From contig NZ_CP024091.1 of the NCBI RefSeq assembly GCF_002736205.1, positions 248,001-312,000 of the forward strand: 64,000 nt of DNA, given 5' to 3'. This document shows positions 55,854 through 64,000 of this stretch, one piece after another; the stretch's first letter is position 1, and each line of letters starts with the position of its first letter. Below the pieces are notes generated by a model. The model did not search any database, was not told the DNA's origin, and saw only the letters and a list, made by a program, of their open reading frames with translations. The stretch is from Pedobacter ginsengisoli. GTDB taxonomy: Bacteria; Bacteroidota; Bacteroidia; Sphingobacteriales; Sphingobacteriaceae. Both the position numbers and the translations under genes were made by a program.

Positions 55854-58394
55854 TTAGGCGTTTAATACTGCTAAAGGTGGGGTGTTTAATACTTTTCGGC
55901 TGCTTAATACACCAGTTAGTACAACCAAAAAGCAGATTAGCACAAACAATAACAATACTGGTAACAGTGAAGGGGTAAAGCTGGTATCAAAGCTAAACAC
56001 CGCCAGTAGCCAGCTGCCTGCAAGTGCCAGAATTATTCCTGCACCGGCAGAGAATGCTCCAAGAAACAGGTACTCTATGGTGGTAATTGCCAGAATCTGT
56101 TTTCTGCTTGCTCCAAGAGTTCTGAGCAGTACACTTTCTCTTAAACGCTGTCCCCTGCTTGTAAGCACCGCAGAAATGAGCACTATCCATCCGGTTGCCA
56201 TGCTAAAGGCAGCCATAAATTGTATTACGAAGCTTATTTTTGATAACAATTCATCTAAGGTTTTTAATATGAGCCCCAAATCTATTACGGATACGTTAGG
56301 AAATTTCCTAACCACAGCACTTTGGTAGTTAGCCGAAACATTGTTTGAGGTAATTCGAGTCATCAGTACATGAAACTGAGGAGCATCCTCTAACACGCCT
56401 GTTGGGAAAACAACTCTGAAATTGGTTTGCATCCGTGCCCAGTTCACCTCTCTTAAACTTCCAACAATGGTGGGGACCAATAATCCCTGAACATTAAAAA
56501 CTATACTATCGCCAACGCCTACGTGGATGTTTCGGGCGTAACCTTCTTCTAAAGATACATAGACTTTTTCTTCTGGTTTTGCTTTGCCTTGCCATACACC
56601 TTTAATTACCTTTTCGGCTGAGGTAAGGGTGTCTTGAAAAGTTACCCTAAGCTCTCCTTGAAAGGCACGTCGGGAATCACCGGCAGTATCCTGAAGTGCT
56701 GTTTTTCCGTTGATTTTCTCAATTCTGACAGTTATAACAGGTACCTGGTTCATTACAGGCAATTTAAAATCTCTGGTTAGTGTGGCAATTGCCTCTTTCT
56801 GTTCGTTCTGAATGTCGAACAATATCATATTTGCCTGGTTGGCGGCAGAGGATATGGTTACCCTTTTTATTAAAATACCTTGCACAAAAAATAGTGTACA
56901 AATGAATGCTGTTGATAGACCTATGGATATGGTAAGCATAAGGGTTTGGTTGTTTGGCCGGTAGAGGTTTGCAAAGCCCTGCCTCCATAAATAACTGGAA
57001 GAACTTGGGATAAGCCTTTTAACCGTCCACATTAAGACCCTTGATAAGCCAAAAAGTAAGAGGAACGCAATTGATATACTTCCGGTAAATACTGCTGCCT
57101 GCATCCAGCTACTCATTTGAAATCTGGTAAAGGCCAACACAAAAAGCAGAATAAGCAGATATACAATCCATTTTAGCGGATCTTTGGGGTCGGTTGATTT
57201 TTCGAATGAATGCCTGATGGCATTTAAGGGAGAAATGATGCGTACCGAAAGCAATGAAGGTAAAGCAAATAAGACCGAAATGATTAAACCCAGGAGTACA
57301 CCTTGCCCAATGGCCAGCCATGAAATTTGGATGGTGAGCTGAACAGGAATGAAATCTTTTAATACCAGAGGTAACGCAAATTGTATTATTGTACCTAATG
57401 CAGCACCTAAAACGGCACCGATAAAGCCTATAAAAACAATTTGGATAAGGTAAATTAAAAATGCTTCCCAGGCTTTTAAACCGAGGCATCGTAGGGTGGC
57501 TATGGAATTTAGTTTTTCGCGGATGTATACATGTATGGCGCTTCCAACACCTATACACCCTAGTAACAGGGCAATAAAACCTGAAAGTTCAAGGAACCGA
57601 CTTACATCTCTGAATGATTTTCCGGTACTTTCTTTTTTAGATTCTACAGTTTCTGTATCAAGGTTTTCTTTATCGAGTAAGTGCTGGATTTTTTTTACCT
57701 GACCTGCTACTGCGGATGGTTTGTTGTACCTGTAATAGTATTTGTATTGGATTCTGCTACCTATTTTGGTTAATCCGGTTTGTTCCAGATATTTTAGGGG
57801 GATATAAACTACGGGTGCTACGGTGGCCGATATTCCGGTTTGTCCGGGTGCCTTATCCAGTACTCCGGCTATTAGGAAGTGAACTGAGCCAATTTTAATT
57901 GAATCGCCTGGTTTGGCATTGAATTGCAGCATTACTGTTTTATCAACCAATGCCCTGCGATCTTGCTGGAAGGTTGTGGCTGCATTTGCAGGAGTAGTTT
58001 CTATGGTGCCATAAAAGGGGTAGTTGCCTTCAAGGGCACGCACTTGTACCAATCTGCTGCCTTCATTTTTAAGAAAATAGATCATTGAAGCGAAGCTTCT
58101 TTCTGATGCTTTTTCATTTCCTAAGGTATCCAGTACTGCTTGTGTTTTTGCACTTACGGGCTTGCGTGCATGTATTACCAGATCTGCCCCGGTAAGGGTT
58201 TTTGCCTGATCGTCGATATCGCGTTGCATGTTATCTCTAAATGAATATACAGCTACTAAAGCGGCTATTCCCAGGATAATTGATGATACGAAAAGAAAGA
58301 GGCGGGATTTATTGCGGCGGGCATCGCGCCAAGCCATTTTAAATAGCCAGCCAATGTTTACAGATCTTTTAAGTACGGGGTTATTTTGTTGCAT
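55854..58394 (-). CDS. ABC transporter permease, FtsX/YbbP type
   Basis: 846 residues with about ten transmembrane helices: one at the N terminus (LFLFVSSIILGIAALVAVYSF), a MacB-like periplasmic domain, FtsX domain one (about 270-400), a second part and FtsX domain two at the end. Length and order match YbbP, a lysophospholipid- or lipoprotein-type permease of the MacB/LolE superfamily. Its start overlaps the ATPase gene by 14 bp. The divergent TesA-like esterase gene completes the tesA-ybbA-ybbP neighbourhood of E. coli. Confidence 0.9.
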   Translation of the reverse strand: MQQNNPVLKRSVNIGWLFKMAWRDARRNKSRLFLFVSSIILGIAALVAVYSFRDNMQRDIDDQAKTLTGADLVIHARKPVSAKTQAVLDTLGNEKASERSFASMIYFLKNEGSRLVQVRALEGNYPFYGTIETTPANAATTFQQDRRALVDKTVMLQFNAKPGDSIKIGSVHFLIAGVLDKAPGQTGISATVAPVVYIPLKYLEQTGLTKIGSRIQYKYYYRYNKPSAVAGQVKKIQHLLDKENLDTETVESKKESTGKSFRDVSRFLELSGFIALLLGCIGVGSAIHVYIREKLNSIATLRCLGLKAWEAFLIYLIQIVFIGFIGAVLGAALGTIIQFALPLVLKDFIPVQLTIQISWLAIGQGVLLGLIISVLFALPSLLSVRIISPLNAIRHSFEKSTDPKDPLKWIVYLLILLFVLAFTRFQMSSWMQAAVFTGSISIAFLLLFGLSRVLMWTVKRLIPSSSSYLWRQGFANLYRPNNQTLMLTISIGLSTAFICTLFFVQGILIKRVTISSAANQANMILFDIQNEQKEAIATLTRDFKLPVMNQVPVITVRIEKINGKTALQDTAGDSRRAFQGELRVTFQDTLTSAEKVIKGVWQGKAKPEEKVYVSLEEGYARNIHVGVGDSIVFNVQGLLVPTIVGSLREVNWARMQTNFRVVFPTGVLEDAPQFHVLMTRITSNNVSANYQSAVVRKFPNVSVIDLGLILKTLDELLSKISFVIQFMAAFSMATGWIVLISAVLTSRGQRLRESVLLRTLGASRKQILAITTIEYLFLGAFSAGAGIILALAGSWLLAVFSFDTSFTPSLLPVLLLFVLICFLVVLTGVLSSRKVLNTPPLAVLNA

Positions 58395-59076
58395 TTGGAT
58401 CGTCTGAAATGATTACGCCACCTTTTATTTTTATTATCCTGTTTGTACGCATAGCCAGTTCCAGATCGTGCGTAACTATGATGAGTGTAGTGCCGGCATC
58501 TCTGTTCAGTTCAAACATTAGTTTTTCTATTTTTTCGCTGGTTTCAGCATCCAGGTTTCCGGTAGGCTCATCGGCAAAGAGTATAGCGGGTTTATTGGAA
58601 AATGCCCTTGCCAGTGAAACACGTTGCTGTTCGCCACCTGAAAGCTGAACCGGATAATGATGTGAACGCTCTGCAAGGCCCACTTTATCTAACAGATCCA
58701 TGGCATGCGCCCGAATGTCTTTTTCTCCGCGCAGCTCCATTGGTACCATCACGTTCTCAAGCGCAGTAAGGGTTGGCATTAACTGGAAATTTTGGAATAT
58801 AAAACCGATATAACGGTTGCGTACTGCGGCCCGCTGATCTTCGGTAAGCTCGTCTAATTTGATGCCATTTAACTTAACTGAGCCCGTGGTAGACCTATCT
58901 AACCCTGCACAAAGTCCCAGAAGTGTAGTTTTGCCACTGCCTGATGGGCCTGTTATGGCAAGTGTAGAGCCTCCTTCTACAGAGAAATTGACGTTGTTAA
59001 GAACTGTAAGTTCTTTTCCGGCGCTTTTATATATTTTGCTTACGTTTTCAATATGGAGTATGTTTTCTGAAGGCAT
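58381..59076 (-). CDS. ABC transporter ATPase, YbbA/LolD type
   Basis: 231 residues. Walker A GPSGSGKTTLLGL, Q-loop FIFQNFQLMPTLTALENV, signature LSGGEQQRVSLARA, Walker B ILFADEPTGNLD and the switch His in IIVTHDLELA are all intact. It energises the FtsX/YbbP permease encoded next, with which it overlaps by 14 bp. Substrate in this family is a lipid or lipoprotein in the periplasm. It is divergent from the TesA-like gene (83 bp). Confidence 0.94.
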   Translation of the reverse strand: MPSENILHIENVSKIYKSAGKELTVLNNVNFSVEGGSTLAITGPSGSGKTTLLGLCAGLDRSTTGSVKLNGIKLDELTEDQRAAVRNRYIGFIFQNFQLMPTLTALENVMVPMELRGEKDIRAHAMDLLDKVGLAERSHHYPVQLSGGEQQRVSLARAFSNKPAILFADEPTGNLDAETSEKIEKLMFELNRDAGTTLIIVTHDLELAMRTNRIIKIKGGVIISDDPNATK

Positions 59077-59159
59077 ATTATTAATAAATAGGTATTTTTA
59101 TAGTTAAATATACGAGGCCTGGTAAGTAATGGCTAATTTTAGATTTATATTACATAGAT

Positions 59160-59852
59160 ATGTTACGTTTTAAAGCTTCAACCCTGATCATACTATTGTC
59201 AGTTGTATTGGCATCATGTGGAAATAACCAAAATAAACAGACTGATGAATCAAAGGCAAACCCTGCTGAGGCGGCTCCCGTGGCTACGGAGGTTTTGGTT
59301 AAAGAGAAAAATATTTTATTTTTTGGCACAAGTTTAACAGCGGGATATGGACTTGAACAAGGAGAGGCTTATCCGGAGCTTTTACAGAAGAAACTGGATT
59401 CACTTAAACTTCCTTATAAAGCAATAAACGGAGGATTAAGTGGAGAGACATCAGCAGCCGGGAAAAACAGAATTGATTGGCTGCTAAAACAACCTATAGC
59501 CGTTTTTGTGCTTGAACTGGGGGCTAATGATGGTTTGCGTGGAGTAGCTGTAAATGAAACTACTGCAAATTTGCAGGCTATAATAGATAAGGTTAAAAAG
59601 AAATACCCACAGGCGAAAATGATTTTGACCGGGATGGAAGTGCCACCTAATATGGGGGCTAAATATGCTTCTGATTTCAGGAACATGTTTAAGGAGCTTG
59701 CGGCTAAGAACGAAATGGTTTTTTTACCCTTTTTATTGGAGGGGGTAGCGGGAATTCCTAAGCTAAATCAGAACGATGGTATTCATCCTACTGCTGAAGG
59801 ACAAAAGATACTTGCAGAAAACGTTTGGACGAAATTGAAAGGTGTGCTGTAA
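59160..59852 (+). CDS. TesA-like SGNH arylesterase/lysophospholipase, lipoprotein
   Basis: 230 residues with a lipoprotein signal peptide (LASCGN, Cys near residue 20). The four SGNH blocks are FFGTSLTAGYG (catalytic Ser; GTSL instead of GDSL), NGGLSGETSAAG, LELGANDGLRG and DGIHPTAEGQ (Asp and His). It cleaves acyl esters, likely of lysophospholipids or aryl esters, in the periplasm. It is divergent from the ybbA/ybbP-like ABC genes, the same neighbourhood as tesA in E. coli, which supports a joint lipid function (inference). Confidence 0.9.
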   Translation: MLRFKASTLIILLSVVLASCGNNQNKQTDESKANPAEAAPVATEVLVKEKNILFFGTSLTAGYGLEQGEAYPELLQKKLDSLKLPYKAINGGLSGETSAAGKNRIDWLLKQPIAVFVLELGANDGLRGVAVNETTANLQAIIDKVKKKYPQAKMILTGMEVPPNMGAKYASDFRNMFKELAAKNEMVFLPFLLEGVAGIPKLNQNDGIHPTAEGQKILAENVWTKLKGVL

Positions 59853-59905
59853 TTAGTAAAGATTTTTTTTATTATCTTCATTATCTAATCAAATAGGAAT
59901 AGTGT

Positions 59906-60388
59906 ATGAACATAGTCGTTAAAATTTGGGTACGCAACCCGGAATGGTACTGTGATGAGCATCAAAATCCGGATCACCGAAAGGAATGGGAACAATTGAA
60001 TGCTGCTAAAATTCCAAAACACTCTCATTGCGCAGCTTTTAAATTCTCTGAAGAAGTGACTGGGTATTCTAAAAAAGACACCAATACTTATGAACTGATA
60101 ATTTCTGCCGAGGATGAAAGTCAGGAAAATTCGGCTGTTTTAGGTACCGTGGTGTTAGAAGATGTTCATGTAACTGAATTTAATCATGGAGAAGATAGTA
60201 CCCCTGTTGTTATATCGAATGATATTATTCATGATATTGTTACTACTACGAAAGAAAGTGGAAAGATTTGCTGGAATTACTTTCTTAAAGAAAATATAGA
60301 TATTTTAAATCTGGAGTCTAATATCTGGCTATCTGCGGCCCACAGGGATCAGATTCTAAAAGAGGTTCCCGGGCTTACGCTTGCCTGA
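59906..60388 (+). CDS. conserved-looking protein of unknown function
   Basis: 160 residues without a signal peptide or transmembrane helix. It is polar, with WVRNPEWYCDEHQNPDHRKEWEQLN near the start and a final NIWLSAAHRDQILKEVPGLTLA. His and Cys residues are frequent in the first 45 residues (CDEH, DHRK, HSHC), which could bind a metal. I recognise no family. It stands between the TesA-like gene and the dinB-dnaE unit on the same strand and is likely cytoplasmic. Confidence 0.6.
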   Translation: MNIVVKIWVRNPEWYCDEHQNPDHRKEWEQLNAAKIPKHSHCAAFKFSEEVTGYSKKDTNTYELIISAEDESQENSAVLGTVVLEDVHVTEFNHGEDSTPVVISNDIIHDIVTTTKESGKICWNYFLKENIDILNLESNIWLSAAHRDQILKEVPGLTLA

Positions 60389-60391
60389 TTA

Positions 60392-60433
60392 CTAATATTT
60401 TTAGCTATTAAATTGTTTAACTAAAAATATTAG
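60392..60433. promoter_or_regulatory. 13-bp inverted repeat before dinB, operator or terminator
   Basis: CTAATATTTTTAG at 60392-60404 and CTAAAAATATTAG at 60421-60433 are exact complements separated by 16 nt. The right arm lies between the -33 and -7 promoter elements of dinB, where a repressor would block transcription. It could also be a weak terminator of the upstream gene. Confidence 0.55.
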
Positions 60434-60443
60434 CTTAATTTTG
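60413..60443 (+). promoter_or_regulatory. consensus promoter of the dinB-dnaE unit
   Basis: TTG at 60413-60415 and TAATTTTG at 60436-60443 are separated by 20 bp, matching the TTG / TAnnTTTG consensus. The dinB start codon is 22 bp after the -7 box. The decamer TTTGTCATGA occurs at 60440-60449 and again at 60460-60469 over the ATG. Confidence 0.7.
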
Positions 60444-60465
60444 TCATGACCTAAATTTATTTGTC

Positions 60466-61623
60466 ATGAGGGAAGGGAAGCAAATAATTCATATGGATCA
60501 GGACGCGTTTTTCGTGTCTGTAGAGATTAAAAAAGACCGCAGTCTTGCTGGAAAGCCTGTAATTATTGGCGGTACATCAGACCGTGGAGTGGTAACTTCA
60601 TGTAGTTATGAGGCTCGTAAGTTTGGCGTACACGCAGCTATGCCAGCCAGGATGGCGAAAATGCTATGCCCACATGCGGTTTTTATTAGAGGGAACATGG
60701 ATGCTTACTCAAAAGCATCTCATGAAATAACTGATATTATCAGAGAAAAGGTGCCCTTGTTTGAAAAAGCGAGTATTGATGAGCATTATATAGATATGAC
60801 GGGTATGGACAGGTTCTATGGCTGCATGACTTATGCGCATGAACTTAGGCAAACTATTATCAAAGAATTGGGGCTGCCGATTTCTTTTGGGCTGTCGGTG
60901 AATAAAACAGTTTCCAAAATGGCTACAAATGAATGCAAGCCAAATGGTGAGAAGAATGTTGTAGCATCGGATGTGCAGCCGTTTTTAAATCCGCTTTCTA
61001 TCAGGAAAATTCCGGGACTTGGTGAAAAGACTTTTATTAAGCTTAGTGACATGGGGATTAAAAAGATTTCTACATTGGCCCAGATCCATCCGGACCAGAT
61101 GAGTATGCTAATGGGGAAAAATGGGTTGTCGTTACTTCAAAAAGCTAAAGGCATAGATAATAGTCCGGTAATTCCTTATGCCGAACAAAAAAGTATTGGT
61201 ACGCAGTGTACATTTAAAGCTGATACTATAGATGTAAACATGATTAATAACCTGCTTATTTCAATGGTAATGGATATTGCATTTCAGTTGAGGGAAAAAA
61301 AGAAACTTGCTGCCTGTATTACCGTAACAATCAGGTATTCTAATTTTGAGGATGTTACCAGGCAGGCATCTATTCCTTATACTTCACTTGATAGTACACT
61401 TATTGAAAAGGCTAAAGAGCTTTTTAGACAGGTATATACCAAGAGGATGTTATTGCGGCTTGTTGGTGTACGTTTATCTAGTCTGGTAAACGGGTTTGAA
61501 CAAATAGACATGTATAGTGAGTCGCAGGAGCAATACAGCCTGGTACAGGCAATGGATAGAATTCGCAAGCGCTTTGGAGAAAAGGCAATAACAAGGGCAT
61601 CCGTTTTGGGTATTGATGTATAA
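60466..61623 (+). CDS. dinB: DNA polymerase IV, Y-family (DinB)
   Basis: 385 residues. The palm carries MDQDAFFVSVE with Asp11 and SIDEHYID with Asp105-Glu106, the metal-binding residues of Y-family polymerases; Phe16 is at the steric-gate position. The thumb helix-hairpin-helix region (IRKIPGLGEKTFIKLSDMGIKKISTLAQ) and the little finger (about 240-350) are complete. It copies past DNA lesions. It is too short to be ImuB. dnaE begins 3 bp after its stop, so the two are co-transcribed and probably translationally coupled. A promoter with an inverted repeat precedes it. Confidence 0.94.
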   Translation: MREGKQIIHMDQDAFFVSVEIKKDRSLAGKPVIIGGTSDRGVVTSCSYEARKFGVHAAMPARMAKMLCPHAVFIRGNMDAYSKASHEITDIIREKVPLFEKASIDEHYIDMTGMDRFYGCMTYAHELRQTIIKELGLPISFGLSVNKTVSKMATNECKPNGEKNVVASDVQPFLNPLSIRKIPGLGEKTFIKLSDMGIKKISTLAQIHPDQMSMLMGKNGLSLLQKAKGIDNSPVIPYAEQKSIGTQCTFKADTIDVNMINNLLISMVMDIAFQLREKKKLAACITVTIRYSNFEDVTRQASIPYTSLDSTLIEKAKELFRQVYTKRMLLRLVGVRLSSLVNGFEQIDMYSESQEQYSLVQAMDRIRKRFGEKAITRASVLGIDV

Positions 61624-61626
61624 GTT

Positions 61627-64000
61627 ATGTATTTAAATGTTCATTCTCATTATAGTTTACGTTATGGCACTATGCCTATCGAGAAGCTTATAAAAGAAGC
61701 TGCCTTTTGTGGTGTTACACAAATGGCACTTACTGATATTAATAACTCTACAGGTATTATGGAGTTTATGAGGGGGTGTGATGAGCATGGGATTAAACCC
61801 ATTGGAGGGATTGAATTTAGGCGAAATAAGCAATTACTTTATGTAGGGATTGCAAGGGATAAAGAGGGAATGAAAGAGTTAAATGATTTCCTGACCGAGC
61901 ATAATCTGGAACAGAAGGAATTGCCCGACAAAGCAAAGCCCTTTAGATATGCAATAGTAATTTATCCTTATACAGATGATATTATCACTGGATCATTAAG
62001 AGAAAATGAATATCTGGGAATTCGCTTCGATGAATTGCACAGTTTGCATGGAAAGAATATTAGTAATGTAAAGGATAAACTGCTTGCATTACAACCCGTT
62101 TTTGTGGCTGATAGAATTGAATATCGTTTACACGAGTATTTAAGAGGAATAGACTTGAATACGTTGCTTACGATGGTTGTGCCTGAAGATAAATGTAGCA
62201 AGACCGATATGTTTTTGCCCCCGGGGGAATTGGAAGCAAAATTTAGTAAGTACGCTTTTATACTGGATAATACGCGGAAACTGATGGATGGCTGTAAGAT
62301 GGACTATGAGAAGGGAAAAGTTCGCTTAAATAGGAAAACCTTTACAGGGAGTAAGAATGACGATAAATCATTGCTTGAAAAGCTGGCGATGGAAGGTATG
62401 GTATATCGTTACGGGAAGAGCAATAAAAAGGCATTAAAGAAGGTAGAGGATGAGTTGAAAGTGATTAATGACCTTGGATACTGTGCTTACTTTTTGATTA
62501 CATGGGATATTATTCGTTATTCTATGGCTAAGGGATATTATCATGTGGGGAGGGGCTCTGGAGCTAATAGTACTGTAGCTTTTTGTTTGCGTATTACTGA
62601 TGTAGACCCGTTGGAGCTTGACTTGTATTTTGAGCGTTTTTTGAATGCTCAACGTACTTCGCCTCCTGATTTTGATATTGATTATTCCTGGGACGAGCGT
62701 GAAGATGTACAGGATTATATCTTTAAGCGTTACGGGAAAGCACATACTGCGTTGTTAGGCACAATGAGCACCTTTAAAGATCGCTCGGTTATCCGTGAAA
62801 TTGGTAAAGTAATGGGGCTGCCAAAAGCGGAGATTGATGGTTTTACAGATCCGGCTAAAGCTGAGGAAAATAGAAAGAACCCTACTTTTGAAAAAATCAC
62901 TGCTATATATGGAATGATGAAGGAGATGCCGAATCAAAGAAGCATTCATGCCGGTGGTGTGCTGATCTCGGAAGAGCCGATTACCTATTACACTGCACTG
63001 GATTTACCACCCAAAGGCATGCCTACTGTACAATGGGATATGTACGAGGCAGAGGTTATTGGATATGATAAATATGATATTTTAAGCCAAAGAGGAATAG
63101 GACATATTAAGGAAGCAGTGAGGTTGATAGAGGAAAACCAGCAACGTAAAATAGATATCCATCAGGTAAAAGTGTTTATGAAAGATGCTAATCTGAATGA
63201 CAAGCTAAAATCGGGCAATAGTATTGGGTGTTTTTATATAGAATCGCCTGCTATGCGACAATTGCTTACCAAGTTAGGCTGTGATAATTACATGACGCTG
63301 GTTGCAGCCAGCAGTATTATTAGACCAGGGGTTGCACAGTCGGGCATGATGAAGGCGTATATTCAGAATTTTCATGAGCCGGATAAAGTGCAATACCTGC
63401 ATCCGGTAATGAAGGAACAGTTGCAAGAAACTTTTGGTGTGATGGTTTATCAGGAAGATGTAATTAAGATCTGTATTCATTATGCGGGGATGGATGGTAC
63501 AGATGCCGATATTTTGAGGAGGGGGATGAGTGGGAAATATCGTTCGAAAATTGAATTTAATAGGCTGATAGAGAAGTTTCATGAAAGCGCTAAGGCTTTG
63601 GGGAGGCCAGAGGCTATTACAGCTGAGGTATGGAGGCAGGTGTTTTCTTTTGCGGGTTATAGTTTTTCTAAAGCACATTCGGCAAGTTTTGCAGTAGAGA
63701 GTTATCAGAGCTTATTTTTAAAAACTTATTACCCTCTGGAGTTTATGGTTGCTGTACTGAATAATTATGGCGGATTTTACACGCGATGGTTGTATGTTCA
63801 TGAATTACAGAAAGCTGGTGCAAAGGTGCATTTGCCTTGTGTAAATATAAGTACGTCTGTAGTATCTATTACGGGAACGGATGCTTATTTGGGGCTTATT
63901 GGTATACAGGGGCTTGAAAATAAGTATATAGAACTAATTCCTGAAGAGGTTAGACGAAATGGTGTATTTACTGATCTCGAAGATTTTGTGAAACGTACAG
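61627..64000 (+). CDS. dnaE: DNA polymerase III alpha subunit, second DnaE (DnaE2-like), partial
   Basis: The frame is open from the ATG at 61627 to the right edge (791 codons, no stop), so the C-terminal end is missing. An N-terminal PHP domain has HSHYSLRYG (His6, His8), but the second PHP motif is TDINNS instead of TDHxxx. The polymerase active site PPDFDIDYSWDERE has Asp350 and Asp352, and KYDIL has Asp484, matching the three catalytic acids of C-family polymerases. Directly after dinB with 3 bp spacing it forms the translesion-type dinB-dnaE pair often seen in Bacteroidota; a main replicative DnaE is presumably elsewhere. Confidence 0.92.
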   Translation, partial: MYLNVHSHYSLRYGTMPIEKLIKEAAFCGVTQMALTDINNSTGIMEFMRGCDEHGIKPIGGIEFRRNKQLLYVGIARDKEGMKELNDFLTEHNLEQKELPDKAKPFRYAIVIYPYTDDIITGSLRENEYLGIRFDELHSLHGKNISNVKDKLLALQPVFVADRIEYRLHEYLRGIDLNTLLTMVVPEDKCSKTDMFLPPGELEAKFSKYAFILDNTRKLMDGCKMDYEKGKVRLNRKTFTGSKNDDKSLLEKLAMEGMVYRYGKSNKKALKKVEDELKVINDLGYCAYFLITWDIIRYSMAKGYYHVGRGSGANSTVAFCLRITDVDPLELDLYFERFLNAQRTSPPDFDIDYSWDEREDVQDYIFKRYGKAHTALLGTMSTFKDRSVIREIGKVMGLPKAEIDGFTDPAKAEENRKNPTFEKITAIYGMMKEMPNQRSIHAGGVLISEEPITYYTALDLPPKGMPTVQWDMYEAEVIGYDKYDILSQRGIGHIKEAVRLIEENQQRKIDIHQVKVFMKDANLNDKLKSGNSIGCFYIESPAMRQLLTKLGCDNYMTLVAASSIIRPGVAQSGMMKAYIQNFHEPDKVQYLHPVMKEQLQETFGVMVYQEDVIKICIHYAGMDGTDADILRRGMSGKYRSKIEFNRLIEKFHESAKALGRPEAITAEVWRQVFSFAGYSFSKAHSASFAVESYQSLFLKTYYPLEFMVAVLNNYGGFYTRWLYVHELQKAGAKVHLPCVNISTSVVSITGTDAYLGLIGIQGLENKYIELIPEEVRRNGVFTDLEDFVKRT

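Overview
The window is from a member of the Bacteroidota, most likely Sphingobacteriaceae close to Pedobacter (inference). It is AT-rich. It carries two SusC/SusD pairs, a FecI/FecR-type sigma/anti-sigma pair, DUF1080 and GH78/GH29 genes, and several promoters of the Bacteroidota form TTG-N19/20-TAnnTTTG. I see no insertion sequence, integrase, prophage block or CRISPR array.

Layout. 1-5341: the tail of one GH78 rhamnosidase, convergent with a SusD/SusC pair. That pair is preceded on the minus strand by a clear SAM-I riboswitch and a 35-residue Met/Cys-containing leader ORF, which suggests a sulfur-related role rather than rhamnose. 5474-15214: an L-rhamnose locus with a GH78 rhamnosidase, GntR regulator, RhaT symporter, RhaEW aldolase/dehydrogenase, RhaI isomerase and kinase. 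It covers release, uptake and conversion to DHAP and lactate. 15243-18410: an EamA transporter, an unknown lipoprotein and an Ldh-type dehydrogenase. 18456-25392: an AraC regulator divergent from a seven-gene run of two cytoplasmic aldo/keto reductases and five predicted exported proteins (NTF2-like, two alpha/beta hydrolases, CMD, cupin). I cannot assign its pathway. 25397-29638: tRNA-Arg(CCG), a LacI regulator, an unusual 0.8-kb spacer, a sialate-esterase-like SGNH hydrolase and an EEP hydrolase. 29663-36470: SusD, SusC, FecR and ECF sigma, all on the minus strand.

36471-42490: mgtE behind a structured leader with an intrinsic terminator before the start codon, a long 81-nt hairpin, ychF, two small membrane or lipid-type proteins and a GH29 fucosidase. 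42494-50153: a CusRS/CzcCBA-type metal efflux locus. Four TTTAAT repeats at exact 11-bp spacing lie just upstream of a TAGGTTTG -7 box before the efflux genes and look like the response-regulator site. 50487-55083: mixed small genes (ORF6N, DnaJ-KTSC fusion, lipoproteins, DUF3267 zincin, DUF1080, an OMPLA-like barrel). 55154-64000: rpiA, the conserved tesA/ybbA/ybbP neighbourhood, and a dinB-dnaE translesion-type pair whose promoter contains one arm of a perfect inverted repeat. The dnaE gene runs off the right edge.

The most unusual findings are the SAM-riboswitch/leader-peptide/SusCD unit, the metal-efflux operator array, the mgtE leader and the exported-enzyme operon.
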